From Rhizobium sp. Q54 (GTDB taxonomy: Bacteria > Bacteroidota > Bacteroidia > Flavobacteriales > Flavobacteriaceae): 64,000 nucleotides of DNA. The notes under the pieces are model-generated. The model worked only from the letters and a program-made list of their open reading frames with translations. It was not told where the DNA came from and ran no database searches. This document shows positions 31,603 through 41,746 of this stretch, piece by piece. How positions within the stretch are numbered: the stretch's first letter is position 1; each line of letters starts with the position of its first letter. Location of the stretch: the NCBI GenBank assembly GCA_943328505.2, contig CALQAH020000001.1:62001-126000 (forward strand), in the 5' to 3' direction. The translations under genes and the position numbers were made by a program.

Positions 31603-33480
31603 TTAAACTAAAAATAAATAAATTATTATGCTACAAACACCAATTACAAAAGCAAAAAGATACAATCCCACGCTTCCGTTATGCGCTTTCTTCCCTTGGT
31701 TTGCCATAACATACGTAACATTGGCTAGTTTGAAAACCGTTTTTGATAAGGCAGGTTCCAGTGTTGTTCTAAAGAAATTGGAAAGCCCATTTATAGGTCT
31801 AACAATTAAAAAAGTATAAAATTCATCCACATAGTATTTGTTGTACACTATTTTGGTCAAACCTTTAATTTCATTATCTTCATTAGGGACAACATTTTGT
31901 TTAATGTATTTGCTAAAAGCCAAACCAATACCAAGTATTGCTCCAGCTAATGCAATACCCATAAGCATATACTCTGTGTTTCCTAATACATGTTCTTCAT
32001 GAGAAACAGTTGCAAATATTGGTTCCAAATAATGATTTAACCACATGCTTCCAGGAAGATTAATCGCACCACCAATTGTTGCAAGTATTGCCAAAACAAT
32101 TAAAGGGATAGTTATTAAAGTGGGACTTTCGTGTAGATGATGTTTTTGTTCTTCCGTTCCTCTAAATGATTTAAAGAAGGTTAAATACATCAATCGGAAC
32201 ATATAAAAAGCGGTCATAATTGAGGCAATTGAACCGACAATCCAAAGCACTTTATTTTCGTGAAAGGCTGTGATTAAAATTTCGTCTTTAGACCAAAAAC
32301 CTGCAAAAGGGAAAATACCCGCAATAGCAAGTGTTGAAATTAGCATAGTCCAAAATGTAATAGGCATTGCTTTTTTCAATCCACCCATTTTTCGCATGTC
32401 TTGTTCACCGTGTAAGGCATGAATAACAGAACCTGAACCCAAGAATAAGCAAGCTTTGAAAAAGGCATGTGTAATTACGTGAAAAACAGCAACGTTATAA
32501 GCCCCGAGACCTAATGCCAAGAACATTAATCCCAATTGAGAAACGGTTGAATAGGCGAGTACTTTTTTGATATCATTTTGTGCTAAACCAATGGTTGCAG
32601 CAACTAAAGCCGTTATAGCTCCAACAATTGCAATTATATTTTGAACATCGGGAGTGATGTCAAATAAGAAATTCATTCTAGTAATCATAAAAATACCAGC
32701 GGTAACCATGGTTGCAGCATGTATTAATGCTGAAACTGGTGTTGGTCCAGCCATCGCATCGGGTAACCAAGTGTATAAAGGTAATTGAGCTGATTTTCCG
32801 CATGCACCAATAAACAAACAAAGAGCAGCTAATCCTAGCATTCCTGTATTTGCAGTTCCAACGTTAAGACCGTTTTCCATTTGAACAAAATCCAAAGTTG
32901 AAAACACGCTTCCGAGAATAAATATTCCAATTAGAAAACCTAAATCTCCAATTCTGTTCATGATAAAAGCTTTCTTAGCCGCATCATTATAATCTTGATT
33001 TTTGTGCCAAAATCCAATTAACAAATAGGAGCACAGACCCACGCCTTCCCATCCAATAAACATGATTAATAAATTGCTTCCAACAACCAAAGTAATCATG
33101 AAGAACACAAACAAATTTAAATAGGCAAAAAACTTATGCATATTCTCATCGTCATGCATATAACTGATGGAATACAAATGAATAAGCGACCCAATTCCTG
33201 TTACAAACAATAACCATAACAATGACAATTGGTCCAATAATATTCCAAAATCTAACTTGAAATTACTAACCGAAATCCAATCAAATAAAGAAATCTGAAT
33301 AGGTTTTCCTGTTTGATTGAGTTGCATGAAAAAGTAAATACTTATAACAAAAGATACCACTATTGAAAGTGTTCCAATGGCACCAGACATTGCTTTTCCA
33401 ACTTTTTCCCCAAAGAAGACATTGAATAAAAACCCAACAAATGGGGTTAATAATAATAGTAAAACTAAATTCTGCTCCAT
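31603..33480 (-). CDS. nuoL: NADH-quinone oxidoreductase subunit L
   Basis: GWEGVGLCSYLLIGFW, LYTWLPDAMAGPTPVSALIHAATMV. Confidence 0.95.
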   Translation of the reverse strand: MEQNLVLLLLLTPFVGFLFNVFFGEKVGKAMSGAIGTLSIVVSFVISIYFFMQLNQTGKPIQISLFDWISVSNFKLDFGILLDQLSLLWLLFVTGIGSLIHLYSISYMHDDENMHKFFAYLNLFVFFMITLVVGSNLLIMFIGWEGVGLCSYLLIGFWHKNQDYNDAAKKAFIMNRIGDLGFLIGIFILGSVFSTLDFVQMENGLNVGTANTGMLGLAALCLFIGACGKSAQLPLYTWLPDAMAGPTPVSALIHAATMVTAGIFMITRMNFLFDITPDVQNIIAIVGAITALVAATIGLAQNDIKKVLAYSTVSQLGLMFLALGLGAYNVAVFHVITHAFFKACLFLGSGSVIHALHGEQDMRKMGGLKKAMPITFWTMLISTLAIAGIFPFAGFWSKDEILITAFHENKVLWIVGSIASIMTAFYMFRLMYLTFFKSFRGTEEQKHHLHESPTLITIPLIVLAILATIGGAINLPGSMWLNHYLEPIFATVSHEEHVLGNTEYMLMGIALAGAILGIGLAFSKYIKQNVVPNEDNEIKGLTKIVYNKYYVDEFYTFLIVRPINGLSNFFRTTLEPALSKTVFKLANVTYVMANQGKKAHNGSVGLYLFAFVIGVCSIIIYLFLV

Positions 33481-33486
33481 TTTGGA

Positions 33487-33807
33487 TTATCCTTTTAAGT
33501 TTTTTAAATTAGCGATATCGATCGACCCTAAATTTCTAAATACCGAAACAAGAATTGCCAAACCAACTGCAACTTCTGCTGCTGCAACTGCCATTGAGAA
33601 AAACACAAAAACTTGTCCTTGTGAATCTTGATGATAGGTTGAAAACGCTACAAACAATAGGTTTACAGCATTCAGCATTATTTCAATAGACATGAATACG
33701 ATGATTGCATTACGTCTGTATAAAACTCCAAATATTCCGATACAAAAAAGTAAAACAGAAAGAAAGAGATAGTTTTCTATACCAATTTCATTTAAAATAT
33801 TATTCAT
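33487..33807 (-). CDS. nuoK: NADH-quinone oxidoreductase subunit K
   Basis: [25 protein letters not shown]; operon position. Confidence 0.94.
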   Translation of the reverse strand: MNNILNEIGIENYLFLSVLLFCIGIFGVLYRRNAIIVFMSIEIMLNAVNLLFVAFSTYHQDSQGQVFVFFSMAVAAAEVAVGLAILVSVFRNLGSIDIANLKNLKG

Positions 33808-33808
33808 A

Positions 33809-34321
33809 TTATTTAGTAGTATTTTCTTTTTTAGACAATAAAACCGTTCCTATCATAGCTACCAATAATAAGATGGAAGCAAATTCAAACGGAACCATAT
33901 ATTCATTCAGCAATACTTTTCCAAGTACTTTTATTGATTGAAAATCCTCACCCGTGATGTCGTATTCTCCAACAATAGGTTTAGAGTTCATGAAAATAGC
34001 AATCAAAACCAAACTCATTAAACAAAATACCGCTATGGCGCCAAGCCTTGTAATTCGTGGTTTGTGTACTTCATCTTCTTTATTTAAATTCATTAACATG
34101 ATGGTAAATAAAAACAATACCATAATCGCTCCTGAATAAACAATGACGTGAACAATGGCTAAAAATTGCGCATTGAATAATAAATAATGACCAGCAATAG
34201 AGAAAAAACAAATCACTAAATAAATAGCACTGTGTATTGGATTTCTACTGTAGATAGTTAAAAATGCTGTCGCCAAAGTGATGGCTGCCAAAAAATAAAA
34301 TATGATAAGTATTGGAGACAT
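33809..34321 (-). CDS. nuoJ: NADH-quinone oxidoreductase subunit J
   Basis: [47 protein letters not shown]. Confidence 0.94.
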   Translation of the reverse strand: MSPILIIFYFLAAITLATAFLTIYSRNPIHSAIYLVICFFSIAGHYLLFNAQFLAIVHVIVYSGAIMVLFLFTIMLMNLNKEDEVHKPRITRLGAIAVFCLMSLVLIAIFMNSKPIVGEYDITGEDFQSIKVLGKVLLNEYMVPFEFASILLLVAMIGTVLLSKKENTTK

Positions 34322-34872
34322 TAGTTAGCGTTTTTAATTTGAGCGTTCTTCATCGCCATTTCTAGTGGCATCACTAATTTATCTTTTCCAAAAATAAAAT
34401 CTTCTCTATCGTAACTTGATGGAACTAATTCTTTTGAAATCGTTAGATAAACAGCATCTTTTGGACACGCTTCTTCACACAATCCACAAAAAATACAGCG
34501 CAACATATTAATTTCATAAACTGAAGCATATTTCTCTTCACGGTACAAATGTTCTTCTCCTTTTTGACGCTCTGCTGCTGTCATCGTGATAGCTTCGGCT
34601 GGACAAGAAAGCGCACACAATCCACAAGCCGTACAATTTTCACGACCTTGTTCATCGCGTTTCAACATATGTTGACCACGGTAAACAGGACTAAATTCAC
34701 GAATTTGTTCCGGATATTGTATCGTTGCTTTCTTTCTAAAAAAGTGTTTGATCGTAATGAGCAAGCCTTTTATGATGGCTACCAGATATAAACTTTCCCA
34801 AAAGGTCATTTCCTTATTGGAAACTTGCTTTTTTCTGCCTGATAATGATATTGATTGTATTGACGCTGACAT
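34321..34872 (-). CDS. nuoI: NADH-quinone oxidoreductase subunit I
   Basis: Two 4Fe-4S motifs (CTACGLCALSCP, CIFCGLCEEACP). Confidence 0.95.
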   Translation of the reverse strand: MSASIQSISLSGRKKQVSNKEMTFWESLYLVAIIKGLLITIKHFFRKKATIQYPEQIREFSPVYRGQHMLKRDEQGRENCTACGLCALSCPAEAITMTAAERQKGEEHLYREEKYASVYEINMLRCIFCGLCEEACPKDAVYLTISKELVPSSYDREDFIFGKDKLVMPLEMAMKNAQIKNAN

Positions 34873-34879
34873 TGTTCTT

Positions 34880-35911
34880 TTATTTAAAAGCTAAAATGCA
34901 AATTCCTGTTATAATAATATTCAGAATAGAAAGTGGAATTAATATCTTCCAACCTAAATTCATTAATTGATCGTATCTAAATCTTGGTATGGTCCATCGC
35001 ACCCACATGTAGAAAAATATAAATCCACATATTTTAATAAATAACACAACGATTCCAAGTATGTTTGCAATGTTAACACCAACATTTTCAACCATCCATT
35101 GCATTCCAGGATAGTTATAACCTCCAAAGAATAAAATGGCTAAAATAGCAGAGGAGATAAACATGTTGGCATATTCAGCAAATAAATAAAATCCCATTTT
35201 CATAGAAGAATACTCGGTATGATAACCTCCAATTAATTCGGTTTCGCATTCTGCTAAATCAAAAGGAGTTCTATTGGTTTCAGCAAAAGCACAAATTAAG
35301 AAGATTAAAAAGGAAAGTGGTTGATAAAATACATTCCAATTCATTCCTGATTGTTGCATGGAGATTTCTTTTAAACTCAGTGTTCCTGTCATCATCAACA
35401 ATGCAATTATGGATAATCCCATAGCTACTTCATAAGAAACCATTTGTGATGCAGCACGAACAGCCCCAATCAATGAAAACTTATTATTAGAAGCCCAACC
35501 ACCAATCATTATGCCGTAAACACCAACAGAGATTACGCCAAAAATGTATAATAATGCTACATCTATATCAGTAGCTTGAAGTACAACATCTCTTCCAAAA
35601 ACATGTAATTTATCACCCCAAGGAATCACTGCACTAGTCATCAACGCAGTACTCATAGCGATTGCTGGCCCAACGAAAAACAAAAATCTATTTGGCGTAT
35701 TAGGTTCAAATTCTTCTTTTGCAAAAAGTTTCATACCATCGGCAAGAGGTTGTAATAATCCTCCCCAACCGGCACGATTCGGACCCACTCTATCTTGCAA
35801 AAATGCCGCAACTTTGCGTTCTGCCCATGTAGAATACATTGCCATAAGCATAGTTATTGCAAAAACTACAAAAATCACAACGCTTTTTTCTATAATAAAG
35901 GCACTATCCAT
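34880..35911 (-). CDS. nuoH: NADH-quinone oxidoreductase subunit H
   Basis: ERKVAAFLQDRVGPNRAGWGGLLQPLADGMKLF; NRTPFDLAECETELIGGYHTEYSSM. Confidence 0.96.
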   Translation of the reverse strand: MDSAFIIEKSVVIFVVFAITMLMAMYSTWAERKVAAFLQDRVGPNRAGWGGLLQPLADGMKLFAKEEFEPNTPNRFLFFVGPAIAMSTALMTSAVIPWGDKLHVFGRDVVLQATDIDVALLYIFGVISVGVYGIMIGGWASNNKFSLIGAVRAASQMVSYEVAMGLSIIALLMMTGTLSLKEISMQQSGMNWNVFYQPLSFLIFLICAFAETNRTPFDLAECETELIGGYHTEYSSMKMGFYLFAEYANMFISSAILAILFFGGYNYPGMQWMVENVGVNIANILGIVVLFIKICGFIFFYMWVRWTIPRFRYDQLMNLGWKILIPLSILNIIITGICILAFK

Positions 35912-35914
35912 TGT

Positions 35915-36937
35915 TTATGATTTTGATTTTTTGTCTAAAGGGACGCTTGCCATACTAATTTTATCTCTATCGATATCTCTACCTAGAAGAATTCCTTTTT
36001 CGGTAGCGATTTCCACTTTTTCTAATTTTTGAGTATAGTTGTTTTGATTGACAACCGAATCTTTCTCGAATTTTCTGGGTCCTTCAATGATCCAATCCGC
36101 AACATTTTTGTGGTCAAAACGACAACCGTTGCAAATGAATTCTTCCACTTCGTGAAACTCATCTTTACGAGCCGTTACTCTTTGAATTTCTCCGCCAAAC
36201 ATCCAAAGTGTTGTTTTTCCACAACATTTGTCACAATCTCTGTGCGCATTGTAAGGTTTGTTGAACCAAACTCTCGATTTGAATCGGAACGTTTTATCCG
36301 TTAAGGCGCCAACAGGACATACATCTATCATGTTTCCTGAGAATTCATTATCAACAGCTGCTGAAACACAAGTTGAAATTTGTGAATGATCACCACGGTT
36401 TAAAACCCCGTGAACTCTTCCGTCGGTTAATTGATCTGCAACTTCCACACATCGCTGGCAAACAATGCAACGGTTCATGTGCAATTGAATTTTGTCACCA
36501 ATATCTTCTGGTTCAAAAGTTCTTTTATCTTCGATGAAACGTTGTTGTAATTTTCCGTGTTCGAAACTTAAATTCTGTAAATCACATTCACCAGCTTGGT
36601 CGCAAACGGGACAATCTAATGGATGATTGATTAAAAGGAATTCTGTTACTGCATTTCTTGCATCACGAACGCGTTCAGAAGATTTGCTGGCTATTTCCAT
36701 TCCGTCTTGACAACCCGTTACACAGGACGCCATTAATTTTGGCATTGGTCTTGGATCGGCTTCGCTTCCTTTGGTAACGTCTACTAAACAACAACGGCAT
36801 TTGCCTCCGGTTCCTTTTAGTTTAGAATAATAACACATGGCTGGCGGAACAGATTCTCCACCAATCATACGAGCAGCTTGCAGGATAGTTGTTCCTGGAG
36901 TTACTTCAATTTCTTGACCGTCAATGGTTACTTTCAT
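35915..36937 (-). CDS. nuoG: NADH-quinone oxidoreductase subunit G, short form (Fe-S domains only)
   Basis: 2Fe-2S N-terminus, NHPLDCPVCDQAGECDLQ, CIVCQRCV; 340 aa with no molybdopterin-type C-terminus. Confidence 0.92.
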   Translation of the reverse strand: MKVTIDGQEIEVTPGTTILQAARMIGGESVPPAMCYYSKLKGTGGKCRCCLVDVTKGSEADPRPMPKLMASCVTGCQDGMEIASKSSERVRDARNAVTEFLLINHPLDCPVCDQAGECDLQNLSFEHGKLQQRFIEDKRTFEPEDIGDKIQLHMNRCIVCQRCVEVADQLTDGRVHGVLNRGDHSQISTCVSAAVDNEFSGNMIDVCPVGALTDKTFRFKSRVWFNKPYNAHRDCDKCCGKTTLWMFGGEIQRVTARKDEFHEVEEFICNGCRFDHKNVADWIIEGPRKFEKDSVVNQNNYTQKLEKVEIATEKGILLGRDIDRDKISMASVPLDKKSKS

Positions 36938-36943
36938 TTATTA

Positions 36944-37021
36944 TTATGTCTTAAGGTCTTAAGGTCTTAAAGTCTTAAAGTCATTCCCGATACGGACATT
37001 ATGACATTATGACTTTCGACA
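36944..37021. repeat. short tandem/direct repeats between nuoG and the four-helix-bundle gene
   Basis: TTAAGGTC x2 and TTAAAGTC x2 (36951-36982), then GACATTATGAC words. Confidence 0.8.
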
Positions 37022-37387
37022 TTATGACTTATTCAAATATTTTATAAACCCACTTATTAATTTTGAAATATCTGACACATCTTCAAATAATTCGTCAAAT
37101 TCTATTTTTGTAATATAATTTAAATCCAATGCTAAATATAATTGTGAACGTACTTCACCTGCCGATGCTTTAGCAATAAATAAAAAATATAAAAATTCTT
37201 TATCTGTATTTCTTTCAAATCCTTCAGCAATATTTGAAGAAATCGATATTGATGCTCTTCTTATTTGCCTTGATAAATCATAATCTTTTTTAAAAACCTC
37301 TTTATCTGTTATTTCATAAATTCGTTTGTTAAATAATCTGGCTTTTTGCCAAGAATTGATTTCTTCAAATGAATTAAATTTCCCCAT
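37022..37387 (-). CDS. four-helix-bundle protein (23S rRNA IVS / Avd-like family)
   Basis: DYDLSRQIRRASISISSNIAEGFERNTDKEFLYFLFIAKASAGEVRSQLYLA is characteristic of the family. Confidence 0.92.
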   Translation of the reverse strand: MGKFNSFEEINSWQKARLFNKRIYEITDKEVFKKDYDLSRQIRRASISISSNIAEGFERNTDKEFLYFLFIAKASAGEVRSQLYLALDLNYITKIEFDELFEDVSDISKLISGFIKYLNKS

Positions 37388-37472
37388 TTATTTTATTTTA
37401 GTCTCAAAGTCATAAAGAATTTGACATTTTCATTTGACATTATGACTTTTAGACATTCGACATTACGACTTT
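37388..37472. repeat. short direct repeats overlapping the nuoF 3' end
   Basis: TTTGACATTATGACTTTT and TTCGACATTACGACTT (37456-37471); the latter matches 37015-37030 at 15/16. Confidence 0.75.
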
Positions 37473-38804
37473 AGAAAAAGGTTCAGCTACAAAGTGATCT
37501 CTATTCTTTATTTTTTCTGGAAAACGAATGTGGTATTCAAATTCCTCTTTAAAATGTCGAATTGCCGCTGCTACAGGCCATGCTGCAGCATCGCCTAAGG
37601 GACAAATCGTGTTTCCTTCAATTTTTGATTGAATGCTCCACAACAATTCAATATCTTCTTCACGACCGTGACCGTTTTCAATTCGGTGCAGTACTTTTTC
37701 TAACCAACCAGTTCCTTCGCGGCATGGCGTACATTGACCACAACTTTCGTGATGGTAAAATCTGGAGAAATTCCAAGTGTTACGAACAATACAAGCTCGG
37801 TCATCATATACGATAAATCCTCCTGAACCTAACATCGAACCAGTAGCAAATCCACCGTCAGATAAACTTTCGTAAGACATCAAACGATCTTCACCTGCAG
37901 CCGTTTTGTAGATTAAATGGGTTGGTAAAATGGGCACCGAACTTCCTCCTGGCACTAATGCTTTCAAAGGTCTGTCGGTTTGCATTCCCCCACAATATTC
38001 ATCAGAATTCATAAATTCGTAAACCGATAATCCCAAATCAATTTCGTAAACGCCTTGATTTTTAATGTTTCCAGATGCAGAAATTAACTTGGTTCCTGTA
38101 GAACGACCGATTCCGATAGCAGCATAATCTGCACCTGAATTGTTCACAATCCATGGCACAGCAGCAATAGTTTCTACATTGTTCACCACTGTTGGATTGG
38201 CCCAAAGTCCTGAAACAGCTGGGAATGGTGGTTTAATTCGAGGATTTCCACGTTTTCCTTCCAGGCTTTCAATTAAGGCAGTTTCTTCTCCGCAAATGTA
38301 AGCTCCAGCACCAATTTGAACATATAATTCCAAATCGTAACCAGAACCTAATATATTTTTACCCAACCAACCAGCAGCTTTTGCTTCGGCGATGGCTCTT
38401 TCTAAAATTTTGTATACCCACATGTATTCTCCACGAATGTATATGTAGGATAAATTGGCACCCAAGGCATAACTGGATGTAATCATTCCTTCAATTAAAA
38501 GGTGAGGAATGTATTCCATCAAATAGCGGTCCTTGAAAGTTCCCGGTTCCGATTCGTCAGCGTTGCAAACTAAATGTCTTGGTTTTCCTGATTTTTTATC
38601 AATAAAACTCCATTTCATTCCACATGGAAATCCTGCACCACCACGACCGCGTAAGCCCGAAGTTTTCACTTCTTCTACAACTTCATCAGGAGTCATTTTT
38701 TTTAGGGCTTTTTCAACCGAAGCATAACCGCCTTCTTTGCGGTACACGTCATAAGTTTTAATTCCCGGAACATTTATTTTGTCTAATAATATTTTTCTTC
38801 CCAT
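37449..38804 (-). CDS. nuoF: NADH-quinone oxidoreductase subunit F
   Basis: GLRGRGGAGFPCGMKW, CNADESEPGTFKDR, ESCGQCTPCREG; start placed at MGRKILLDK. Confidence 0.95.
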   Translation of the reverse strand: MGRKILLDKINVPGIKTYDVYRKEGGYASVEKALKKMTPDEVVEEVKTSGLRGRGGAGFPCGMKWSFIDKKSGKPRHLVCNADESEPGTFKDRYLMEYIPHLLIEGMITSSYALGANLSYIYIRGEYMWVYKILERAIAEAKAAGWLGKNILGSGYDLELYVQIGAGAYICGEETALIESLEGKRGNPRIKPPFPAVSGLWANPTVVNNVETIAAVPWIVNNSGADYAAIGIGRSTGTKLISASGNIKNQGVYEIDLGLSVYEFMNSDEYCGGMQTDRPLKALVPGGSSVPILPTHLIYKTAAGEDRLMSYESLSDGGFATGSMLGSGGFIVYDDRACIVRNTWNFSRFYHHESCGQCTPCREGTGWLEKVLHRIENGHGREEDIELLWSIQSKIEGNTICPLGDAAAWPVAAAIRHFKEEFEYHIRFPEKIKNRDHFVAEPFSKVVMSNV

Positions 38805-38808
38805 GATA

Positions 38809-39339
38809 TTATTTATCGTGTAAAGTGATTTTTCCGTCTTTGCAATCAGCAATTAACTGATCAATTTTTTCTTCATTCAAATGCTCTTGGAAGAAATCTC
38901 CCAACTGCATCATTGGAGCATAACCACAAGCACCTAGGCATTCTACTCCACGAACTTCAAAAAGCCCGTCAGATGTTGGTTCACCTACTTTTACGCCTAA
39001 TTTGTTACACGTATAATCCATCAAATCTTCTAACCCATTTTGACAACAAGGAGAGGTTTGACAAAATTCAAACATGTATTTACCAATTGGTCTTTGATTG
39101 TACATGGTGTAAAAAGTTACCACTTCAAAAACTTCAATAGGTTGAATTTCTAAAATTTCTGCAACTTTTATTTGTAAATCGGTACTCAACCAATTGTCAT
39201 GTGCGTCTTGGACTTCGTGTAAAACAGGCAATAAAGCTGATTTTCTTTTATCGGCTGGATAATGACTTATTAGTTCATTGATACGATTCATCAAAGTATC
39301 AGTGATATTTATTTCTTGTTTAATGTCTGATCTTTCCAT
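38809..39339 (-). CDS. nuoE: NADH-quinone oxidoreductase subunit E
   Basis: VVTFYTMYNQRPIGKYMFEFCQTSPCC and VECLGACGYAPMMQL. Confidence 0.94.
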   Translation of the reverse strand: MERSDIKQEINITDTLMNRINELISHYPADKRKSALLPVLHEVQDAHDNWLSTDLQIKVAEILEIQPIEVFEVVTFYTMYNQRPIGKYMFEFCQTSPCCQNGLEDLMDYTCNKLGVKVGEPTSDGLFEVRGVECLGACGYAPMMQLGDFFQEHLNEEKIDQLIADCKDGKITLHDK

Positions 39340-39412
39340 TTCTAATGTTAGATATTAAATTTTAAATGTTAGATTTTTCAATCTGCATTCTAAAATCTGT
39401 ATTCTTTATTCT

Positions 39413-40651
39413 TTAAGCGTCTAATTCGCCAGCAATTACATTTAAACTTGATAATATTACGATGGCATCGGATAACAATGCTCCTTTAATCATTTCGGGA
39501 TAGGCTTGATAATAGATAAAACAAGGCCGTCTAAAATGCAAGCGATACGGCGTTCTACTTCCGTCTGTAACCAAATAAAATCCTAATTCTCCATTTCCGC
39601 CTTCAACAGCTTGGTAAACTTCTGAAACAGGAACAGGAACTTCTCCCATCACAATTTTGAAGTGATAAATTAAGCTTTCCATATTGTTGTACACATCTTC
39701 TTTTGGAGGTAAATAATAATCTGGAACATCGGCATGGAAAACATTTCCCTCAGGCATTTTGTCCAATGCTTGACGAATGATGCTCAAGCTTTCCCATACT
39801 TCGGCATTACGAACGCAAAAACGGTCGTAAGTATCTCCTGATTTTCCAACCGGAACTTTAAAATCAAAATCTTCATAAGAAGAATAAGGTTCCGCTACAC
39901 GAACATCATAATCAACACCAGCGGCACGTAAATTTGGACCTGTAAATCCATATTGCATCGCTTTTTCAGCAGTGATTGGACCAACGTTGGCAGTTCTATC
40001 AATAAAAATTCTATTTCTTTCAAACAGGTTTTCAAATTCTTTCCAAGCTTCTGGGAAATCTTGTAAAAAGGTGTTCAGTAATTCGAAAGTTTTTGGAGAC
40101 CAATCTCTTTCAAAACCACCAATTCTTCCCATATTGGTTGTCAAACGAGCTCCACAAATTTCTTCGTAGATTTCGTATACTTTTTCTCTGAATTGAAATA
40201 CATAAAGGAAACCTGTATAGGCTCCAGTATCTACACCAAGTATGGAATTACAAATTAAATGATCGGTGATTCGAGCCAATTCCATTACAATAACTCGTAA
40301 ATATTGTACTCTTTTAGGAACTTCAATATCTAATAATTTCTCCAAAGTCATCCACCAAGCCATATTGTTGATAGGCGATGAACAATAATTTAATCGATCT
40401 GTTAAAGGTGTGATTTGGTAAAACGGACGGTTTTCTGCAATTTTTTCAAAAGCACGATGAATATATCCAACAGTGGGTTCAGCATCCAAAATTCTTTCTC
40501 CATCCATCAAAAGGATGTTTTGAAAAATTCCGTGAGTTGCAGGGTGTGTTGGTCCTAAATTTAGGATGGAATATTCACTTCCGTCGTCATTTCGGCTTTC
40601 GGCAATTATTTTAGCATAACGATGCTCAGGCGGTAATAATAGTTCTGACAT
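39413..40651 (-). CDS. nuoD: NADH-quinone oxidoreductase subunit D
   Basis: NLGPTHPATHGIFQNILLMDGERI and YRLHFRRPCF. Confidence 0.95.
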   Translation of the reverse strand: MSELLLPPEHRYAKIIAESRNDDGSEYSILNLGPTHPATHGIFQNILLMDGERILDAEPTVGYIHRAFEKIAENRPFYQITPLTDRLNYCSSPINNMAWWMTLEKLLDIEVPKRVQYLRVIVMELARITDHLICNSILGVDTGAYTGFLYVFQFREKVYEIYEEICGARLTTNMGRIGGFERDWSPKTFELLNTFLQDFPEAWKEFENLFERNRIFIDRTANVGPITAEKAMQYGFTGPNLRAAGVDYDVRVAEPYSSYEDFDFKVPVGKSGDTYDRFCVRNAEVWESLSIIRQALDKMPEGNVFHADVPDYYLPPKEDVYNNMESLIYHFKIVMGEVPVPVSEVYQAVEGGNGELGFYLVTDGSRTPYRLHFRRPCFIYYQAYPEMIKGALLSDAIVILSSLNVIAGELDA

Positions 40652-40653
40652 TT

Positions 40654-41172
40654 TTAACTATTTATTGTTGTTCTTCCAAAGAAACGATCGTCTTTGTCTG
40701 TTCGGCCACTATCTTCCATTGGAAATTCTTTTCGCATAGGATGAGAAATCATTTCATCCATATTTAAAATTCTTTTTAACTGAGGATGTCCTTTGAAATT
40801 GATTCCGTAAAAATCCCAAGTTTCTCTTTCCATCCAATTGGAGCATAAAAACAAATCGGTTATGGTATCTATTTCTGGATTTCCGGTTAAATAAGTTTTT
40901 ATTCTGATTCTTACATTTTCAATCCAATTGTGCAAATGGTAAACTACTGCAAACTGATGGTTTTCATCATTATCAGGAAAGTGAATGCCACACAAATCGG
41001 TTAGAAAGTGAAAGTTTAAATCTTGATCTTCTTTTAGGAATTGAATTACTTCATGCATTGAATTTGAATCAACTTCGAAAGAAAAAACACCTTTTTGTGT
41101 TTCAAAGTTTAGCGCATTGGAGCCAAATTTTTGCGTTATTTTTTCTTGTATTTGTAAAGTTTCTAAAGCCAT
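40654..41172 (-). CDS. nuoC: NADH-quinone oxidoreductase subunit C
   Basis: ERETWDFYGINFKGHPQLKRILNMD; operon position. Confidence 0.93.
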   Translation of the reverse strand: MALETLQIQEKITQKFGSNALNFETQKGVFSFEVDSNSMHEVIQFLKEDQDLNFHFLTDLCGIHFPDNDENHQFAVVYHLHNWIENVRIRIKTYLTGNPEIDTITDLFLCSNWMERETWDFYGINFKGHPQLKRILNMDEMISHPMRKEFPMEDSGRTDKDDRFFGRTTINS

Positions 41173-41174
41173 TT

Positions 41175-41720
41175 TTATAGGTTATAAGAAGCTAATAATT
41201 CTATATATTCAGCAGAACTACGTCGTCTAACCGATTCGTTTCTCACTAATTCTTGCAATTGCATAACGCCGTCTACAATTTGTTCAGGTCGAGGAGGGCA
41301 ACCAGGAACGTAAACATCTACTGGAATTACTTTATCTATTCCTTGTAAAACAGAATACGTATCAAAAATTCCGCCCGACGATGCACAAGCTCCAACTGCT
41401 ATAACCCAACGAGGTTCTGCCATTTGCTCATATACTTGACGTAAAATAGGCGCCATTTTTTTTGAGATAGTTCCCATTACCATCAACATATCCGCTTGAC
41501 GAGGAGAGAAACTTACTCTTTCTGAGCCAAAACGAGCTAAATCGTAATGAGAAGCCATTGTTGCCATAAATTCAATGCCGCAACACGAAGTTGCAAACGG
41601 CAATGGCCAAAGTGAATTAGCGCGCGCCATGCCTACAACATCATTGAGTTTTGTTGCGAAGAAACCTTCTCCTGTAACGCCTTCTGGTGGCGCAACCATA
41701 TTTATTTTAGATTCAGTCAT
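41175..41720 (-). CDS. nuoB: NADH-quinone oxidoreductase subunit B
   Basis: SLWPLPFATSCCGIEFMAT and PVDVYVPGCPPRPEQI. Confidence 0.96.
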   Translation of the reverse strand: MTESKINMVAPPEGVTGEGFFATKLNDVVGMARANSLWPLPFATSCCGIEFMATMASHYDLARFGSERVSFSPRQADMLMVMGTISKKMAPILRQVYEQMAEPRWVIAVGACASSGGIFDTYSVLQGIDKVIPVDVYVPGCPPRPEQIVDGVMQLQELVRNESVRRRSSAEYIELLASYNL

Positions 41721-41746
41721 AATTTATAAGTTCTATTTTTCTGAAT

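Noticed and set aside
37022-37387. Diversity-generating retroelement, suggested by the Avd-like protein
   Set aside because: No reverse transcriptase, template/variable repeat pair or target gene was seen nearby.
36944-37472. CRISPR array, suggested by recurring short words
   Set aside because: Units are 8-16 bp, irregularly spaced, with no unique spacers and no cas genes.
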